Shown here piece by piece: positions 36,143 through 52,312 of a DNA stretch of 64,000 nucleotides. The notes below the pieces were generated by a model. The model saw only the letters and a program-made list of their open reading frames with translations. It had not been told where the DNA came from and ran no database searches. Within the stretch, counting starts at the first letter, position 1. Each line of letters starts with the position of its first letter. The translations under genes and the position numbers were made by a program. This stretch comes from Amblyornis subalaris. Its lineage: Eukaryota > Chordata > Aves > Passeriformes > Ptilonorhynchidae. The DNA is taken from assembly GCA_018881555.1 (NCBI GenBank), contig JACAXG010000014.1:4420697-4484696 (forward strand). The letters are read 5' to 3'.

Positions 36143-39100
36143 TACCAAAGGTAGCTGTTCACTGTGAACACACCATAGAAAGAGGTGTTTGAAGCTGTTT
36201 GAGAAGAGGAGATGCCAGCCATCTTTGAACAGACAAGAGATGCAAGCCTAGGCAGGCACACACGAATGCTTTAGGTCCTACCTAAAGCACTAAAGTCAGC
36301 TGGGTAATTCAGTCTTGTCTCCCCATCCTGGCTGCTGGCAGANGGGTTGATGAGTTACCTTCAGGAAAAGAAATTTGTCCCATTCCAACAACTTGTACAG
36401 GCCACAGACAGACACAAAGATGCCACCAGCANGGCAGAATCAGGCCAGGCTCTGCAGAAGGGGGTTTGCTGCTCTGACTGACATCTGTTTCCATAGTTAA
36501 GCTTTCATTCAGAAGCCAAAGTGAACTAAATCAGTTTAAACAGTGAACCCTATAGCACTACACAGTCACCTTCCTCTGTAGAAAAATGCTGCTCTTCACA
36601 GATGCCTTCTCTTGCTGAGATGCAAGGTGTGTCTGCATCCTCCATAAGAGGCCACGGCCGGTGCCAGGCCCTGGGAATGCACAGATTGTGTGTGACGCCA
36701 CCAGAAGCCATCCTGGCTCCAGGTAATCTGTGTCCACAGCTGCCCTCTCACTCAGCTCCCTTTTATCCATTCTTCAAAGTCTCCCCTGATGCTGCTAAAA
36801 GTGATCACTGAGCCAGTCAAATTTGTTGTCNTCAATTCTGCACTCACACAGGTTTTCTCCTCTGCTGCTGAAGACAGACCAGCATCTCTGTAGGATCTCA
36901 AGTCCTGCAGNGACCACGGCCAAATCTGCAGCTACTGAAAAGACCTCCTTCCTTTGCAGTCTTTGCACCAGCAAGGGCTCTTTAGAGGATGGAGCAACTG
37001 GAAAGCTCATTCCTCCCCAGCTAACAGCCTTCTCTGCACTGAATGCTGAACTGAAAATGTGCTGAGACTTGTCTGTTTTTTTCATCAGCAGTTTTCCCTC
37101 AATACTGACCCCAAAGCCAGTCTTTCTTTGAGGACTCAGGATCAGTCAGACCTTGGGAGAGGCAGAGNGTATCCGCTCTAGGATGGTTTGCACACCCAGG
37201 GCACACATCTCAGGTGAATGGAGTAACCTGGATACTTCAGTAATTGACTTGTGCTTACCCAAACACATCCCACAACCCTCATACCTCAACCTCTTTGCTA
37301 AACCCAGTGTTTCCTGCTTCAGCTGCACCTCTGCTTTTCCCTCTGGGTGAAACCTTTTTCTTTCATAGCATTCTCTGCACTTCCATTCCTTTTGCTAAAC
37401 TCGGTAGTATATCTTGTGCTAGCCCCTAATGGTGGGCATCAATAAAACAAACCAGCCTTGCAAGTCTTTTGTTTCCCAGTCAAACATCTATCTGCTTTCT
37501 CCCCCTCAGCACCATTTTCCTCTAAGCACCAGCCCAGCTGAGGGACTCCTGCATCACTGCTGCCGGGCTGACATCATTTAGATGGATGTTGTGGGGCCAG
37601 TCACCCCCGAGAGCTGCCTCACTCCTCCATCATTTGGAGNTGCTCATCTATTACAACCATTTCCCTTCACATTTTCCTTCACCACTCTAACAAATTATCA
37701 CCATCCCTACCAGACACACTATATTTCCTACACATTTCTAGGTACCTCTGCTCCAAACAGTTTTATTAGAAGCCTTTGTACCCATTAAGGCCTGAAAGGA
37801 TGAGTGCCAGCGGCCTTTTGTAGGTTAATCCACAAGAGATCAAGAGAGTGCAAGACATTCTGTCTATTCAAATTACTCATTTTACAGTATAATAGTATGA
37901 ATATTAATATTGTCCATTGAAAAAGTGTGTTAATTAGGATGCTGGCAGTTTTCTGGACCACTGCCACACAAAGTAAGCACTCGGGGGTACGTGACTATTC
38001 AAGCCCAGGTCCCAGACTGNCATTTACAACAGCGGCACACTCAGTTCAAGAGACAAATCACCAAAATAATTAACAAGGGAACAGCCTACAGAGGGTTAAT
38101 GTTACTTATTTTTCCTCTACTAATTTCAGTTATTCCCCTTCCTAGTAAAACAGTATTTAACCAGACCACAAATAATTTGCATCACACACACGTGCTGGCT
38201 GCTGGGAGGGTTTTAAGCAAACAGAACAAATGCTTCATTAATAACTAAGTGCCAAGAAATGCAGAAAGAATTTGGGACCAGACTACGAAAACCAAAGTAG
38301 TTTCTTCTTCTGACGCTTGCCTTGGATTAAACACTATGCTCCTTTGATAAGACTGGTTTGGACACATGAGAAAATGGAGAAGGCAAGGTCCACATATNTA
38401 CAAGGACACAAATCTGGGAGATCATCGTAGTTCAGACACAGCTTTTTTTATGCAGGTAAAGCTTCCACCAGCTCAGGTGGAGGCCTGGTCACTGGTACAT
38501 TAATAGCACATAGATAATCTTTAACAGATATGATATTCCCCCTTTCCAGTTTCTGTTTCTATTTTTATCCTACAGCATAGACGTGCAATCTTCACTGTAG
38601 TCTGCTGATCTCAAGACTAACCTTCATTTTCTGCCAGCAAAATGAAAGGTCAGCTACAGACCAGACACCAGGAAGGTCTCCCAGATGCCTGGGTATTTAT
38701 GGACCTGATAATCTGGATGTCAATGAGCATCTTGCCACAGAGGAAGCAAGCAACCTGCAGCCCTGGGTACCACTGACCCCATCTGCCAAGACACATTTTC
38801 AGAAACTCTTGGTGCCCTAACCCGCAGTGTAAGTCACCAAAAGAATGAGGTCTACCAGCACAGCTGCAGGTCAGGCCCCTTTCTGCCTCGACGTAAACTA
38901 AGGCATCTAAAATTAAAGCAGACCCCTGCAAGTGTGGATGACCAGGGCCTCTGGTTTTTGCATTCCCAGCTTGCCATATGGGGCTGCAGATGANATTTTG
39001 CACGTGCACGTACACACACAGGCTTGGGGCGAGAGAGAGGTTCAAACACAAAGAATTTCAGGCTGTTGAAGACCATCAGTTGGAAGCAACTCCAGAAACC

Positions 39101-42100
39101 TTTGATAATTCCCCGGGTTACTGAGCGCTTTGCTTCTTAAATCTCTCCCTGGCCAGAGCTATTGCTTGTCACCCACCAAAAGCTAATCCTCTTTTTTCTG
39201 ATTTCATCTCTATCTTCTCTTTTCCCCCTCTCCATATGAGTGCAAAGCACCTTTAATCTTAATTTCAGATGTACTTTTCATGATGCTGCAGATGCGTTAT
39301 CTGCCACTGACAGCATTTGCCACCTATTTCTCCTTAAAGGACACTGCTTGACCTTGTAACAGCTTCCATGCCTCCAGCTTTAGAGGCTGAGCCTTTCTAT
39401 TTGAATGGATCACAAGTAATCACTTTTCTGTATCCATTATTAGCAGTGAACCAGCTACCCAGAGAGCTTCTGCTTTGTTGTTTTTTTATGCCCCCTCCGA
39501 ATGCAGCATTTTTCCTGGGCAGAGACATATTATGGCAATTCAGACACTGACAACTGTGTAAATCACACCCAGGCAAAAGTTATTGATGACCTCATTCCAG
39601 TAAAGCATGAGATGATCAGGCTGCCCCACGGTATTTTGATCATCTGAGAACCCTGAAATTGAAAGTCGCAGGCTCCATTTTGCCTGGAAACCTAACAAAA
39701 GGCATTAACTGTGACAAAAGGCACTTAGAACATCTCTTAAATTATCTCATTTCACACCAGCAGTAACAAATACTCATTTTCCTTTATTAACACACTCTCC
39801 TTGCCCATAACTGCTCTCATTTTTCTAATTTTGAATTAAAACACTTTCAAGTTATTGATCCCTTCTGCTGGAATTCTTTTCCTCTGTTTTTATTAGTTCT
39901 TGTACACAGCCTAATTTGAGCGATATGAACAGTGCACCCAACACAGCCACCTCTCTAGCAGACCTGTCTCCCAGGAGCTGATNTGATTAATCTCTCCCGT
40001 GCAAGACAAGTCACGTTCCACAGCCCCAGCTCCTCCACACTGCGGTGTGCTCACNCTGGCACTCTCACATCTTTGATTAAATTATGTAATTAGCTTATTT
40101 CTTCTCAAGTGCCTTCCCAAACAGGTTGTGGACGGTCACCAATGAGGGAAAAAGAAAGCCCAACACTTGGAGTGCATGCTGGAGCTTTCAAGACATTTGC
40201 TCTTGCCTATCATCGGATTTCTCCCCATGCCAACTCAGCTGTGGGCTCGCACAGCCCAAGGAACATTCCCTAGTATTGGAATAGTGCNGAAGGCAGTAAT
40301 TAGCAGAGGCAAAGGAGCTGCATCCCCTCCCAAGGGATGCAGCATGCCCTCGCAGCTGGCTGGGGCTTCTTGGACCCGCACTGGCAGGCACATCCCGCGG
40401 CCAGGGGCTCAGCCAGCTGAGGGATGGGGCTCACACGCTGCCCCACACCAGTCTCTGCCCCCACTGTATTTAAATCCAACTGGGGATATACACCAAGTCC
40501 TCGCTAAACACAACCCCAGGCACCACATCACAGGCTTAGGGCTCTTTCTAGAAGAAAGACAACAGATTTGGAGGAAGAAGGGTCATCTTAGGCACCTGGA
40601 CTAGCCCGAAATTGTGTTCTCACTGTCGGCCCTTTCCATGTTCCTTGCTACATGCCCTGGGCAGCTGCTGGCACTGCTCTGCAACCCTCTATCTGCTGTG
40701 GAACAGCATGGGAAAGGCACCAATTTTCCTTGACCATGCCAAGTTTTGTCTAATATGCGCAGATGCAAAACAAAAAAAGACCAAAACCAAACCAAACTCC
40801 CAAGACAGCCACACGGGAGAAAAAGGCTGGAAGATGGAGCTGGTGCTGTAGTGCTTAACCTGGGTGAACAAATGAGCTGTGCATTCTCTACGCAAAGCTA
40901 AATGGCAATGGTTCACGGAGCCCAAGTCAGCCAAGGCCAAAGACACATGAACGGCTTGAGAACAAACCTCTCCCTGCCCTTCCTCAAGCAGAAAGCTGTA
41001 ACTTCACTCTCCCGTGCCTGCACAATCCAGCAGCATCCATGCAAATCCATTTGCTACACAGCAGCCAGCATGAAGGAACAATGTACCCCATCCATGCTGG
41101 CTTTTAAAGGCTGATCAGTGACAGATCTCAAAACCAGCTGCTCCTGTGGGGGCTGAACTCCAGGGACAGCATCATTGGTGGGGGATGACCATGCCCTGAA
41201 CCAGTGCCCGGCTGAATGACCTCCCTGTGGTGCCCACCATTCCCCTAACCCCCCAAATCTGTGTGGATGCTAAAGGCAGGGTACCCCCAAACCACATCAC
41301 AACTATCCCAACAGATGCTGGGTTTTGTCAGTTAAAAAAATATTAAAAATACTGGAGGACTCCTTTCAGCAGGTGTTCAAGAGCTCAGCTCACTGCTTGG
41401 CTGCTGCAGGATTTTCAGCTGATGCTGAGTGTTTTCTGAGCAACCAGGACTCACCCACTGCATGCTGCCCTTCAGTGCCAAAGATCAAGACCTTTCTGCA
41501 TTTTGGGCAATTTCACGACTACAGCAAACAATGTTTCTGCAGAGTCCAAAAATGTAATTTGACATTGCGTTTCAGAAGCCTGTTTCTCTAACACAAGATT
41601 TCCATTTTCTTTGGCAAACTACCCCTCGTTTTAGACCTACTGGCATTCAGATACACAATTCACAATTCATCTGGAACAGGCTATTTACAGAAATTCTGCT
41701 GAACTGGCTGTCTTTCTATTAGTTATGTTGAGAAGAAAAGGTTTGGCCTTGATCCTGGACCTGCTGAATTAAAGTGTGAAAGGGAAAATCTCTGAAGCCC
41801 AGGAACGCAAAGGCACTTCCAGCAGTGCTGCCCACTTCAGCTACAGCCATAATTGCTCTAAAAAGCCAAGAGACTAATGGCAAGGCCAGTGGAATCTGCA
41901 ATTTTTCGTAAGCCCTGATCACTGCTTATATGTGAATTTCTACCTCTGCAAAACAAAGATGCATTTCCTGCCTTTCTTGTTGTCCATAAGAGCTTCACAC
42001 TCTAGAGAGGTCTTTATGTCCCAGGTGGGGAGGGGGGAGGTTGGCTGGAGACTTCTGAATGCTGAAGTTAGGTACTGAATGAGGCATATTATTCCCAACT

Positions 42101-45100
42101 AATGGTTTTGCTTGGACAAACTGCAACATCTCCTGACATTACAGCAGGGAGCAGAAGAACTGTAAGGAGCTAACACCACTTGTTCATTTGTTTATTATAA
42201 ACCAGACTTATTGAAACAATATCCCCACTCAGCACTAACTGGGAAAAAAATACTTACATCAAGCCAAGGCCACATCCACTGAAATGAGACGAGATGGGAG
42301 CATCTCCCGTTCCCTGCAGCCCAGGTGGAGCATCTCCTCCAATGACAGAAGCACGTCACACTAATGGGTGTTGCTCAGACAAGGTGCTTCTGCCTCTCCA
42401 TCCTTTGTGCCCATGGAGAGCTAACAAAGCCAGCACAGCTTCCAGACCAGGCTTGTGGGCAGCTCTGTAAAATTAGCTACAGGCATCTGATATCCAGTTC
42501 TGTCCTTTAGACAACTCTCTCCCCTGCGTGTCTCCCATTTTTAAACATAGTGGGTTGGATTACATCCCTGTCCCTTTTTGCCCCTGCACATCCAGGTAAT
42601 TTCAAGTATCATTTGTCGTCAGGTTCAGCTTTACAGTAGGTTAAAAAAAAAAAGGCATGAAGAAGGCTATTCCTTTCCAAAACTCACTGCCACGGGTTGC
42701 AAACATCCCTGTAAATGTCAGAAACTGGAGCAAAGCAGCTTCCCTTCCACTCCGGGATGCTCCTCCTGCTGATGCTGCCGTGACCCTTGGTGAAATCCCC
42801 CAACCATGCAACTGAAGTAGCCCAGCAACGCAGGGGTTTCCTGCAGCCTCCATGTCCAACCACCACACTAAATCAGAGATTCACACCAAGAGAAAGCCCA
42901 CCAGCCCCAACCCAGCACTTAAATTTCTCATCCTCTTGCAGACCTGTGGGCCACTGCTGAGCGTCCTGGATGCATCCCAGCACAACCTCTCTGCCAAGGA
43001 AAACCAAGGAAACACATGAAAAGGGAGCATTTACCAGCACTTCTTTTAAGAGCACTGCCTTGCCCCAGTGGAGAGCAAAAAAGCGTTGGAGGGGCAAGTT
43101 TGAGACTACAAGCAGCCCCTGGGACATCAATGCACAGGTCTGTAGCCCAGGCCAGGGCAGATGACTGTGTGAGCACAGGGATCCACAGGATGCTCCCTAC
43201 CCAGGGATGAGCACCGGGCACAGGGACAGATGGCGGTGGCACCTCGCCTTGCTCCTGGTACCACACAGGAGTCCCTGGGCTGGATCACCAAACTCATGAG
43301 GCTCAGGTTCCCCCACATCCCTCTCCAGCTGATTGCAGCACTATCTGCAGCCCCAACCTCCTTCCCAGCAACCTACACACAAGCTGAGGCAGGTGGACTG
43401 GGGGACAAGGGGATGTGGGGATGGAGCTGGGCTCCTAGCCACACGCTTCCATGTGCATATTCCAACACAAGAATCTAAGACACCTCAACACACAGAAAAA
43501 AATCTGAAGACTTAAACAAAACAAACCAAAAAAATTTATGCCAATCTGCCATTCTTATGCAAGAAGAGGAAAAAATCCCACAACATTTGGAAGCAGGCTG
43601 TGTTTGCTTGGCACTTTCCATCTTTAGGTAATTAGTGTAAAGGGCTTCCCAGGTAAACCTAAGAATAAACCGCAGATTCCAAGAGAGACACCATTCTCTC
43701 TGCAGTGAGCCTTCAAAGCACAACCAGGAGAAGCTGCAGAGCTCCAAGCGGCTCCCCGCAGGCATCGCTTGCCTCCAAGTCCTCAGGGTCAGCCGCAAGT
43801 CAGGCTGCATCGAAATTTGGAAAGACATTAAAAAATGACAAGAAACGTCTCTGAAGACAAACACCACAGCATTCGCAAATGCTTCAAATCCACAGCTTGG
43901 ACCAACATTTACAGGCTGCTGCTCCTCCCATCCCCTTCTCTAAGCCTTCTAAAAAGCGCCTTCCTAGCTGCGAGTGGCACCTTCAGAGCTGGGAGGAACA
44001 AAACACCTCCCAGCTCCAAAACCTACTTTTCAGTGCTTCTCTCGGTTGTTTTCCTCAGCTGACCTAGTAGCAGCTGCTGTACTTGCTCCTCTGGGAATCA
44101 GCCTCGCTCCCAGCCTTTTGTTTCCAAAAGGCTGGTGCAGAGGCACCTAGCCTCCCTTTGCCACACAGATTGCTTTCCAATGCTGATACCAAGCAGCAGC
44201 TCCCAGCTCTGCCCCCCCCAGACCACCCCAGCGTTGCTCTGTTTCTGATTATATGGGGAAAGAGGCAAGGACAGGAATGGGAAAGGAAAAACGGGAAGGG
44301 AGAACAGAGGAGTCATTTAGCAAAGGTCGCTGGAGAAGTCCACAGCAGTGAGGACCTGGCCCCAGGCTCCCTGTGCACTGCACCAGGCTCCAGTTCTCTG
44401 GACTAACCTATTACTCCTTAAATACAGCATGCAAGTTAACAACTGCAAAATTCAGCAGGTACCAATTTCTGCCGAGAGCAAGAAGCTCCTCACTTGTGCC
44501 CTGCAGCCCAGGGTTACCATTAGAGGGATATAACCCAACAGCAAATGGTTTTGTAACCCACCCCAGCCTTACATTATCCACATCTCACCCACCAGCCACA
44601 GCCACACCCTGGCAGAACACCTCTGGTAAGATACTACAGTGAGGAGAGCAAGGGAAGTTTCAGCAGACAAAAAGCCAAGAAGCCACCCCTCCCAAAACAG
44701 AGAGTGATGCTTTCACACGCAATAACCCCAACCCCGAAAGCTGCCTCTTTTCTAAACAGCTCCCCCACCTCTCACTTTGAGTGTCCTCACAAAAGCCCTG
44801 AGAAAAGACAAGTCTGAGTTCCCAGTCCAGCCATTCCTACTTTGCACAGAGCATCTTCTAATCCCCGCAAGTCAAGGAGAGGGCTCTCCTTCCATCCCTA
44901 TCCATGCCTGGCACCCACACAAACAGCCCTGCAGGACCCCCCAACATGTTCCCCATGCTTTGCAGCACCACTGACTTTACTTGGCATCTTCAAAAGCAGC
45001 TTTTTTAACTCTAAAACATTGCAGATATTTTTTTGTCCTGCGAAACTGTGCAGTATTTACAGAATCAGGGCATCCAACAATGCAAGGGAGACTGGACAAA

Positions 45101-45340
45101 TGTCACTTTGTAGACCCATCAGTGTGCTCCTGACCGTTCACCCTGCCCTTTCCCTTCACAAGCTTGGCAGGGAGGGGGAAAGGGAACAGATTAAAAGGGA
45201 GGTAACACAGGAACAATTTTAATCACCTTCTATAACCTGCATTCTCTAGGACTGAAAAAGCACCTTTCCCTTACATTATTCAGAAAGCAGTGAAGCTAAT
45301 GTGACATATTGGTGCGTAGGTGTGTGTGGGCTGGTTTCTT

Positions 45341-45361
45341 GGGGGGAGGGAGGGCTGAGGG
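45341..45361 (+). other. G-quadruplex motif
   Basis: The plus strand reads GGGGGG-A-GGG-A-GGG-CTGA-GGG, which gives four runs of at least three G with loops of 1-4 nt. It fits the canonical intramolecular G4 pattern. It is G-rich on the strand opposite the TNIK RNA, so any G4 would form in DNA, not in the pre-mRNA. Confidence 0.7.
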
Positions 45362-45431
45362 CTCACTCTGTGTTTCAGAGAAATGAAGCAGCACAAGATG
45401 TACCAGTTGCTCTGGTAACAAAGCTTTTGCC

Positions 45432-45452
45432 TTTTTTTTTTTTTTCTTTTTT
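45432..45452 (+). repeat. T-rich homopolymer run
   Basis: Fourteen T, one C, then six T. It is A-rich on the TNIK transcript. It has no repeat-element context that I recognise, so a simple homopolymer is the safest call. Confidence 0.8.
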
Positions 45453-48400
45453 GGTAAGAATGAAGCATCATTTTAAGCATTTTCCAGTTCAGACTTCCTT
45501 GCCTGCATGGCAAAAACAAATCTGCGTTTCAGAAACACACACACACTCCATTTGAGTCAGCACGGAAAGGACATTCTCCTCTAGAGCTACTATAAAACAT
45601 CGTGGGGAAGCTGAGAAATTGAGGTCGCCCGTTTTCCTTCTGATAAGGCTACAGGCGTCACCACACACCAGTATGCCAGCCCAGCCCCTTCCTGCTACCC
45701 AGTAAGAGCTGATAAAAGCCCAGCACCACCCGGGAGCTGGTGCCTGTGGGAGCAGTGGAGACGCCAGCCCTGGTAAGCCTCCCCACACGGCAGCCNCGCC
45801 ATCCTCTCCGCCGGCACACGGAGCCATCCCAGAGGAAACAATGGCTTAACGTTTAACACTGTGCTTGTAATATGGAAGGATTATAAAGCAGTTTGTTAAT
45901 CTTGTAAATCCATTCACACTCCCACAGACCATCCACGACCTTGAAGGTGACGAGCGGCCGGTGCCCGCCCACAAGGGTCAGTGCCTGGATGTGGATGGGA
46001 GTGCTCCGGCCACCACCAAAACCATCCCAGCAGAAGGAAGAGCCCTGGACAGGGCAGGGCGGGCAGAGGCAAGGTGCCTCCCTGTCTCAGTCCCCTGGAG
46101 CAGGCTCTCAGTGCAGCACCAATCCGTGGGGAAAACCAGGGAGCTTCCCAAATCAGAGGGACCNGCCCCTCATCTGCAGTGACCATCAGAGCATGAGGAG
46201 GGATGGCTACACACATTCACANACGTGTGGTTACACTCAGCCTGCCCTGCCCTGCAGCAAAAGCAGCCTCTGAAGAGCTCGAAAACATACAGGACACAAA
46301 GCTGAGGACACGATGTTAGAACCACCAATCCACCTCAAGTCACACCCAACCTCACAACATCACAGTTCATTTTATAAACAAGANGGTGGGAAAAGAGAAA
46401 TGCTCGCAGTGCGCCTTCAAATGCAACAGCTGGCTGTGTGGGGTTAGAGCTGCTTGCTTAGGCTGCAAGATGATGGGGCTCTGCATTGCTTTTGCAGCCT
46501 GTGAATGTGAGCACCAGGTGCCCTTGCTGTGCTCAGGACCAGCATCCAGCACCGTAAGCCAGGTGCTNGGACAAGGGTGGCCAGCAGCACAACCTGGTCT
46601 GCAGGCACTGGTGTGCCCACGTTCAGTCTGGCCTCTCGAGCAAGGCACAGCAGTCAGTCTGCAGCTATAAAAGCTGTGTATGTAAACTACAATTAATTCT
46701 TTACAGCAACAATCCCCAGGAAATATTAATTGTGTGCAGCATGGTAGCTTCTTCCACACAGCTAAAGCAACAGTGATTAATTATCGAACTATTGACCATC
46801 AGCCTTTCAGGAAGGGAGACAATAAACCAACTGATGATTACAAACAATTACTGTCATTCTTGACTCAGGCTAATTATCTGAACTGCTAATAATGACCCAG
46901 GAACCTGCAGAGTCTCTTCTCACCAGAGCTGATGCAAGGGCCCAGCACTTGATTGGCAGCAGCCAGACTGAGACAGACGTCACTCAAGTCAAACATGGCA
47001 CAGANCCCACTCCATTTTCTCATATCCTCCTTCAAAAAAATATAAAAGGAACAAAGAGTCTTCTAAAAGCCTTTCCTTAGGATATTTACCTGTTACCCCA
47101 CCAGCCTGCACTGGTGGAATGCCCAGGGAGGCCAGAAAGAAGGATGCCACTGTGCATGGAGTGCAAAAACAGCACCCAGGAGCGCAGGACATGCATTATC
47201 CCTCCTCCTCCTGCATCTGCAAACTCTGGGACAACATTATCAAACACAGGCTTGTACCTGGGACATTCCCGCAGGTTTGACTCAGGGACCAAACTGTCAC
47301 AGCAGTCCTGCTGCTCCCAGCTCTCCAGCAACAGCTGACCTGGGATTTCAAACGTTTTATTCACTTTCTCATACCCACACACCTCAACATCTCCATCTAC
47401 TGGGTCGAACTTGGGTGTTTGCCTCCAGGTGGATCAGCACTGGCTTCTGGCAAATGCCAGCTGGGTAATAAGTAAGTCCTGACTAAAGGACTTGGGATTG
47501 CATTTCTTCAACCTTTTTCCCTGCGTATTGTACAGACACACACAGAGCACAACAAAGAGCAATTGCAAAAACCGTGTCCTCTTCAAACAGCTGCCTCACT
47601 TGGGCTGGCAGGGCACAGGGACAGCCCATGGGCAGCCAGGAACCCANAGAGGTGCTCCACCTGCCCTGAGGTGGCTCCAAGGGGTGACTCCCCTGCCCTG
47701 CCCCGTCATGTGTTGATGGTAAAGGAGCTCCTTGGAGGGCCACAGCTGACACCAGTGGCACGTGGATCCCACACGCTCTAAATTAGAGCACAGAATATTG
47801 CTGCGTAATAGCTTGGTGATTATATGGCATTTACCAGATAATTAAACAATCCATAGTTATTGTGCAGTTACGGAGGTGCCCACATACTCTATCTTGTACC
47901 CTGTAAAATAAAACCTTGCTGAAGCTGTAAATGGAGAGCCACGTCCCCAGGGCACAAGGCAAAGCAGCACTTGGCATTAATGACCGCTGTCCTCCTGGTA
48001 CGGTTGGGAAGAGGCACGTGAGTATGTAATCTCAACATCATTTATTTCAGTGTTGTAAAATACACAAGATGAGAGGTGCAAAGGTTACCATCTGATCTAT
48101 TTCCTGATTTTTTTCTCACCATTGCAAAGGCTTGCCTCAAAATCCTGCTTGGCTGACACCACGCACGGGCCGGTGTGTGAACGCCCACAGCTAGGCCCAC
48201 AAAAACATTGCGGGATTGCTTTGGTTTTCAGCTTATTCAGCGCACTGAATAAGTAAGTAGCCCACTGCATGTCACCCCAAGCTTTGTAACCATCTGCTGG
48301 ACAGGTATTTCTGAGTAACCCAGTGTCCTTTTACTTTGAACCCATGCATTAATTGGTGCTGGACACCCCACTGGTTGTGGCCCTGATCTCTCCAGGCAAT

Positions 48401-49958
48401 CTAAGCATACACNGTATTATAAGGAGTGTTTGTTTGCTCTCATGCAAAGTAGAAATAAACAGTAATAATAATGTTCTGGGACATAAAAGCAGCATTTCCT
48501 CACACTGTAGATCATGCTCTGAAGGGTCTTAGTGAGTTTTGTGTTTAGAGTTTTGCTTTCAGGCATCAGCTAAAAACCAGTGAAGCGAAGGCTCAATTCC
48601 CCAAGTCCAACTCATTGTATTCCTGATAGTAATTTCCTTAAACACCTGTAATAAAAATAAAATCCAAGGACACAAAAATCCACTACTGCAACAATGTCTG
48701 GCACAGAAGCTAGCAAGTTCTTAGTCTTTTATCATAACCAGTTTACAATCCGTAACATTAGATGCAGGATTATTAGAAAATAAAGAAAAGCTTCTGATTC
48801 AATTAGAGAGATAAATCNTCACCAGTGCGGTCCCTCATTAAAATAAAAATCGAGCTATTCACAAGAGATTGTTAAGCAGTGAACAAGGAATGTTATTTCT
48901 CTCTGCATTTTTCAAAAGCAAAGAGCTTGTGGCTGGGGTTAGAGGAGTGACAGCAGAGCAGGTCGCTGCTGAGGGCTCCTGCAGCATCCAGGTGTCACCG
49001 GGGTANGGCCAGAGCTGGGAAAAACCAAAGGGATATTTTAACCTGCCATCCTGAGCAAAGAAAGACCTTTACTTAAAAATACAGAGGTCAAATTGAACCA
49101 GNTGCCTTGGCCTCGAGCACAAGGCTCAGAGAACAAGGCTTTGATTCACAGAAGCACTGAGAACCACCTGAAAGGGATCTTCAAACCANGACCCAGAAAG
49201 CAGGATCAAAGCAGCAGCAGCTGCATCCTGGTGCACACACTCCAGCACTGGGTGCCCTCCTNCTGGGAGCTCTTAAGGTGCACCAGACTTGGCCAACACA
49301 ACTCTCCTCCTGTGAGCAAGGAGAAGGAATGCACTGTGGCAGGGGCTCCCCAACCACCCCAACACAACAGATCCTGAGGCTGGCTCCATGAATCCCTGCT
49401 CTCTGAGGGCTCCCGTTACTGTGGTACTCCCGGACAATTCTCAGGCTCCGATCATTCAGTTGCCAGAACAATATAACCATGCCCTTTATCCCATGGGATC
49501 AATGGGAAGTCTACACCTTGCACATGTCCCTCCAGGTCCTGGGCAGGCCAGCAGGTTACCACCAGGANACCTGTAGTCTCCAACACAAACTTAGCACTGC
49601 TAGACCTGGCTGCTAAATCAGATTTTCTGGGGGAAACATCAGGGCTGCAGTCCTGTTCTTGCAGCACACAGACATAAGATGTTCTCTCCTGCCTGGAATA
49701 AACATCTCACTTCTGCCTCTTCCCAACAGGAAAGTTGTGTTTCTCGCTTCAGAGAGGGACCAGCCATGAGAAGGGTAGGTGATGCTCACCAGGTGACAGC
49801 TCCCGGCTGAGAGCACAGGGGTTGGACCTGCAGAGTTTGGGCTGGAAGTCAGCACCAGAGCAGGCACCAGAACCTAAAACCACAACCAGANGCACATGCA
49901 GCCTCTAGGAGGACACCAACGGTGCACCTCAGGTAACACCAGCACNGAGGGGCGGGGC

Positions 49959-50091
49959 ACCATCCCTCCACGGATTTAAAAGATGTATGGATGTGGCACT
50001 TAGGGACATGGTTTAGTGGTGGGCTTGGCACTGCTGGGTTAATGTCTGGACTCGATCCTAAAGACCTTTTCCAAACTAAACGATTCTGTGA
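49959..50091 (+). mobile_element. CR1 LINE fragment, 3' end, plus strand
   Basis: Seen: ACCATCCCTCCACGGATTTA, then AAAAGATGTATGGATGTGGC, then ACTTAGGGACATGGTTTAGT, GGTTAATGTCTGGACTCGAT, AAAGACCTTTTCCAAACTAA and CGATTCTGTGAA. This is the 3'-most part of an avian CR1 of a different subfamily flavour from the copy at 521: it has the GGACATGGTTTAGTGGTGG segment. It is about 130 bp, is 5'-truncated and lies opposite to TNIK. Confidence 0.9.

Positions 50092-52312
<2,221 letters not shown>

Larger units (their letters stand above)
35301..49958 (-). other. TNIK: TNIK intron 2, 35.3-50.0 kb
   Basis: Contains the extended hairpin near 36.1 kb, the G4 motif and T-run near 45.4 kb, and AT-rich blocks with clustered homeodomain-type cores (37830-37945, 39560-39730, 46670-46900, 47780-47880, 48720-48880). 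No coding sequence is supported. Confidence 0.65.

Noticed and set aside
39055..39115. Possible further CR1 fragment (GACCATCAGTTGGAAGCAAC)
   Set aside because: Only a short partial resemblance to the CR1 tail, without the GTCCAAC motif or terminal repeat.
48580..48610. tRNA-like T-arm word near GGCTCAATTCCCC
   Set aside because: No A-box, acceptor stem or anticodon arm can be folded around it.
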